Position numbers and translations under genes: made by a program. 13,568 bases of DNA from an uncultured Woeseia sp. GTDB taxonomy: Bacteria > Pseudomonadota > Gammaproteobacteria > Steroidobacterales > Woeseiaceae. The notes beneath the pieces are model-generated. The model was given only the letters and a program-made list of their open reading frames with translations, ran no database searches and was not told where the DNA came from. The DNA is taken from the NCBI GenBank assembly GCA_937925605.1, contig CALALV010000050.1, positions 1 to 13,568 on the forward strand. Direction: 5' to 3'. The stretch's first letter is position 1; the number at the start of each line of letters is the position of its first letter. Positions 13,172-13,568 of this stretch are shown here, one piece after another.

Positions 13172-13568
13172 CCGGCAGGTTGCAGACCCGGAACAGCATC
13201 AGCAGCACGGCCGCGATCATCAGGAGCCCGCCGGTGAAGCGCAGCGCGGGCCCGGCCGTCGCGGTCGCCGGGAAGCCGAAGATCGCCTGGCCGCTCTGGC
13301 CGTAGGGCATCAGGTTCGGCACCTGCTCGCGCTCGAGGTCCTCGCCCGCCGGGCGCACCGGCGTCCTGTCGACGGCGACCAGGCTCGTGTGCCGGCTGAC
13401 CAGCCCGTAGCCGAGCGCGGTGTCGACGATCTGCTCCCGCGTCTCGTCCGCGTCGGCGCCGCGGCGGCCGGCGTCCTCGAGCGCGCCGATGCGTGCCCGC
13501 GCCCAGAGCGCGGCGACGCCGGCGGAGCGCTCGCGGCCGGCCAGCGCGACGCTCGCCTGCCACGGCCC
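13143..13568 (-). CDS. Marine-proteobacterial-type sortase target protein (VIT/VWA family), C-terminal end
   Basis: The frame is open from the window edge and gives 141 C-terminal residues. It contains GVAALWARARIGALED and, further on, YGLVSRHTSLVAVDRTPVR, typical of the region after the VWA domain in VIT/VWA proteins (inter-alpha-trypsin-inhibitor-like). The end is a sorting signal: FPATA (LPxTG-like, with F for L and A for G), a hydrophobic stretch (LRFTGGLLMIAAVLLMLFRV), and a basic tail (GGRRAPARA). The adjacent overlapping sortase gene strongly supports the call. The N-terminal signal peptide, VIT domain and VWA domain would lie beyond 13568. The protein is presumably exported and then cut and linked by the sortase to an unknown acceptor in the Gram-negative envelope. 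Confidence 0.9.
   Translation of the reverse strand, partial: GPWQASVALAGRERSAGVAALWARARIGALEDAGRRGADADETREQIVDTALGYGLVSRHTSLVAVDRTPVRPAGEDLEREQVPNLMPYGQSGQAIFGFPATATAGPALRFTGGLLMIAAVLLMLFRVCNLPGGRRAPARA

Noticed and set aside
12356..13237. Plus-strand open frame across the repeat array and sortase gene
   Set aside because: It is antisense to the sortase catalytic motifs; its first part only reflects repeat copies in shifted frames.

Overview
The window is a GC-rich, gene-dense stretch of chromosome, most likely from a gammaproteobacterium. The ftsY-ftsE-ftsX cluster followed by rpoH is the classic gammaproteobacterial arrangement. The sortase plus sortase-target pair at the right edge belongs to a Gram-negative sortase system known mainly from marine or environmental proteobacteria. 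I cannot name the genus from sequence alone.

Left part (1-4635): the 3' part of ftsY overlaps ftsE (ATGA), and ftsE overlaps ftsX. Where rpoH would normally follow directly, a divergent pair is inserted: a TetR-family repressor gene (minus) and a carboxymuconolactone-decarboxylase/AhpD-like gene (plus). Their shared intergenic region carries two matching 18-bp palindromes, centre to centre 70 bp apart. rpoH (sigma-32) follows. It has a perfect CIRCE element (the HrcA operator) lying directly on its putative promoter, and a strong intrinsic terminator behind it.

Middle part (4636-9758): a lone cytochrome b561-type membrane protein; a convergent minus-strand pair made of an OmpA-family lipoprotein and a small DUF3465-like protein, separated by a perfect 12-bp hairpin; a DUF962/Mpo1-like membrane protein; a glutaryl-CoA dehydrogenase; and a DinF-type MATE transporter.

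Right part (9722-13568): a second MATE transporter on the minus strand, whose 3' end overlaps the first one's 3' end; a translationally coupled SRPBCC-Nudix pair; and, entering from the right edge on the minus strand, the C-terminal part of a VIT/VWA-type sortase target followed by its dedicated class GN-like sortase. The convergent ends of the Nudix and sortase genes are joined by five tandem copies of an 86-bp unit. The first copy encodes the Nudix C-terminus. The last encodes the sortase C-terminus, including its catalytic arginine. The unit therefore looks like an amplified gene junction.

The most notable items are the CIRCE operator on rpoH, the 86-bp junction repeat, the Gram-negative sortase system, and the TetR operator pair. 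Many long antisense open frames are side effects of high GC and are not annotated.
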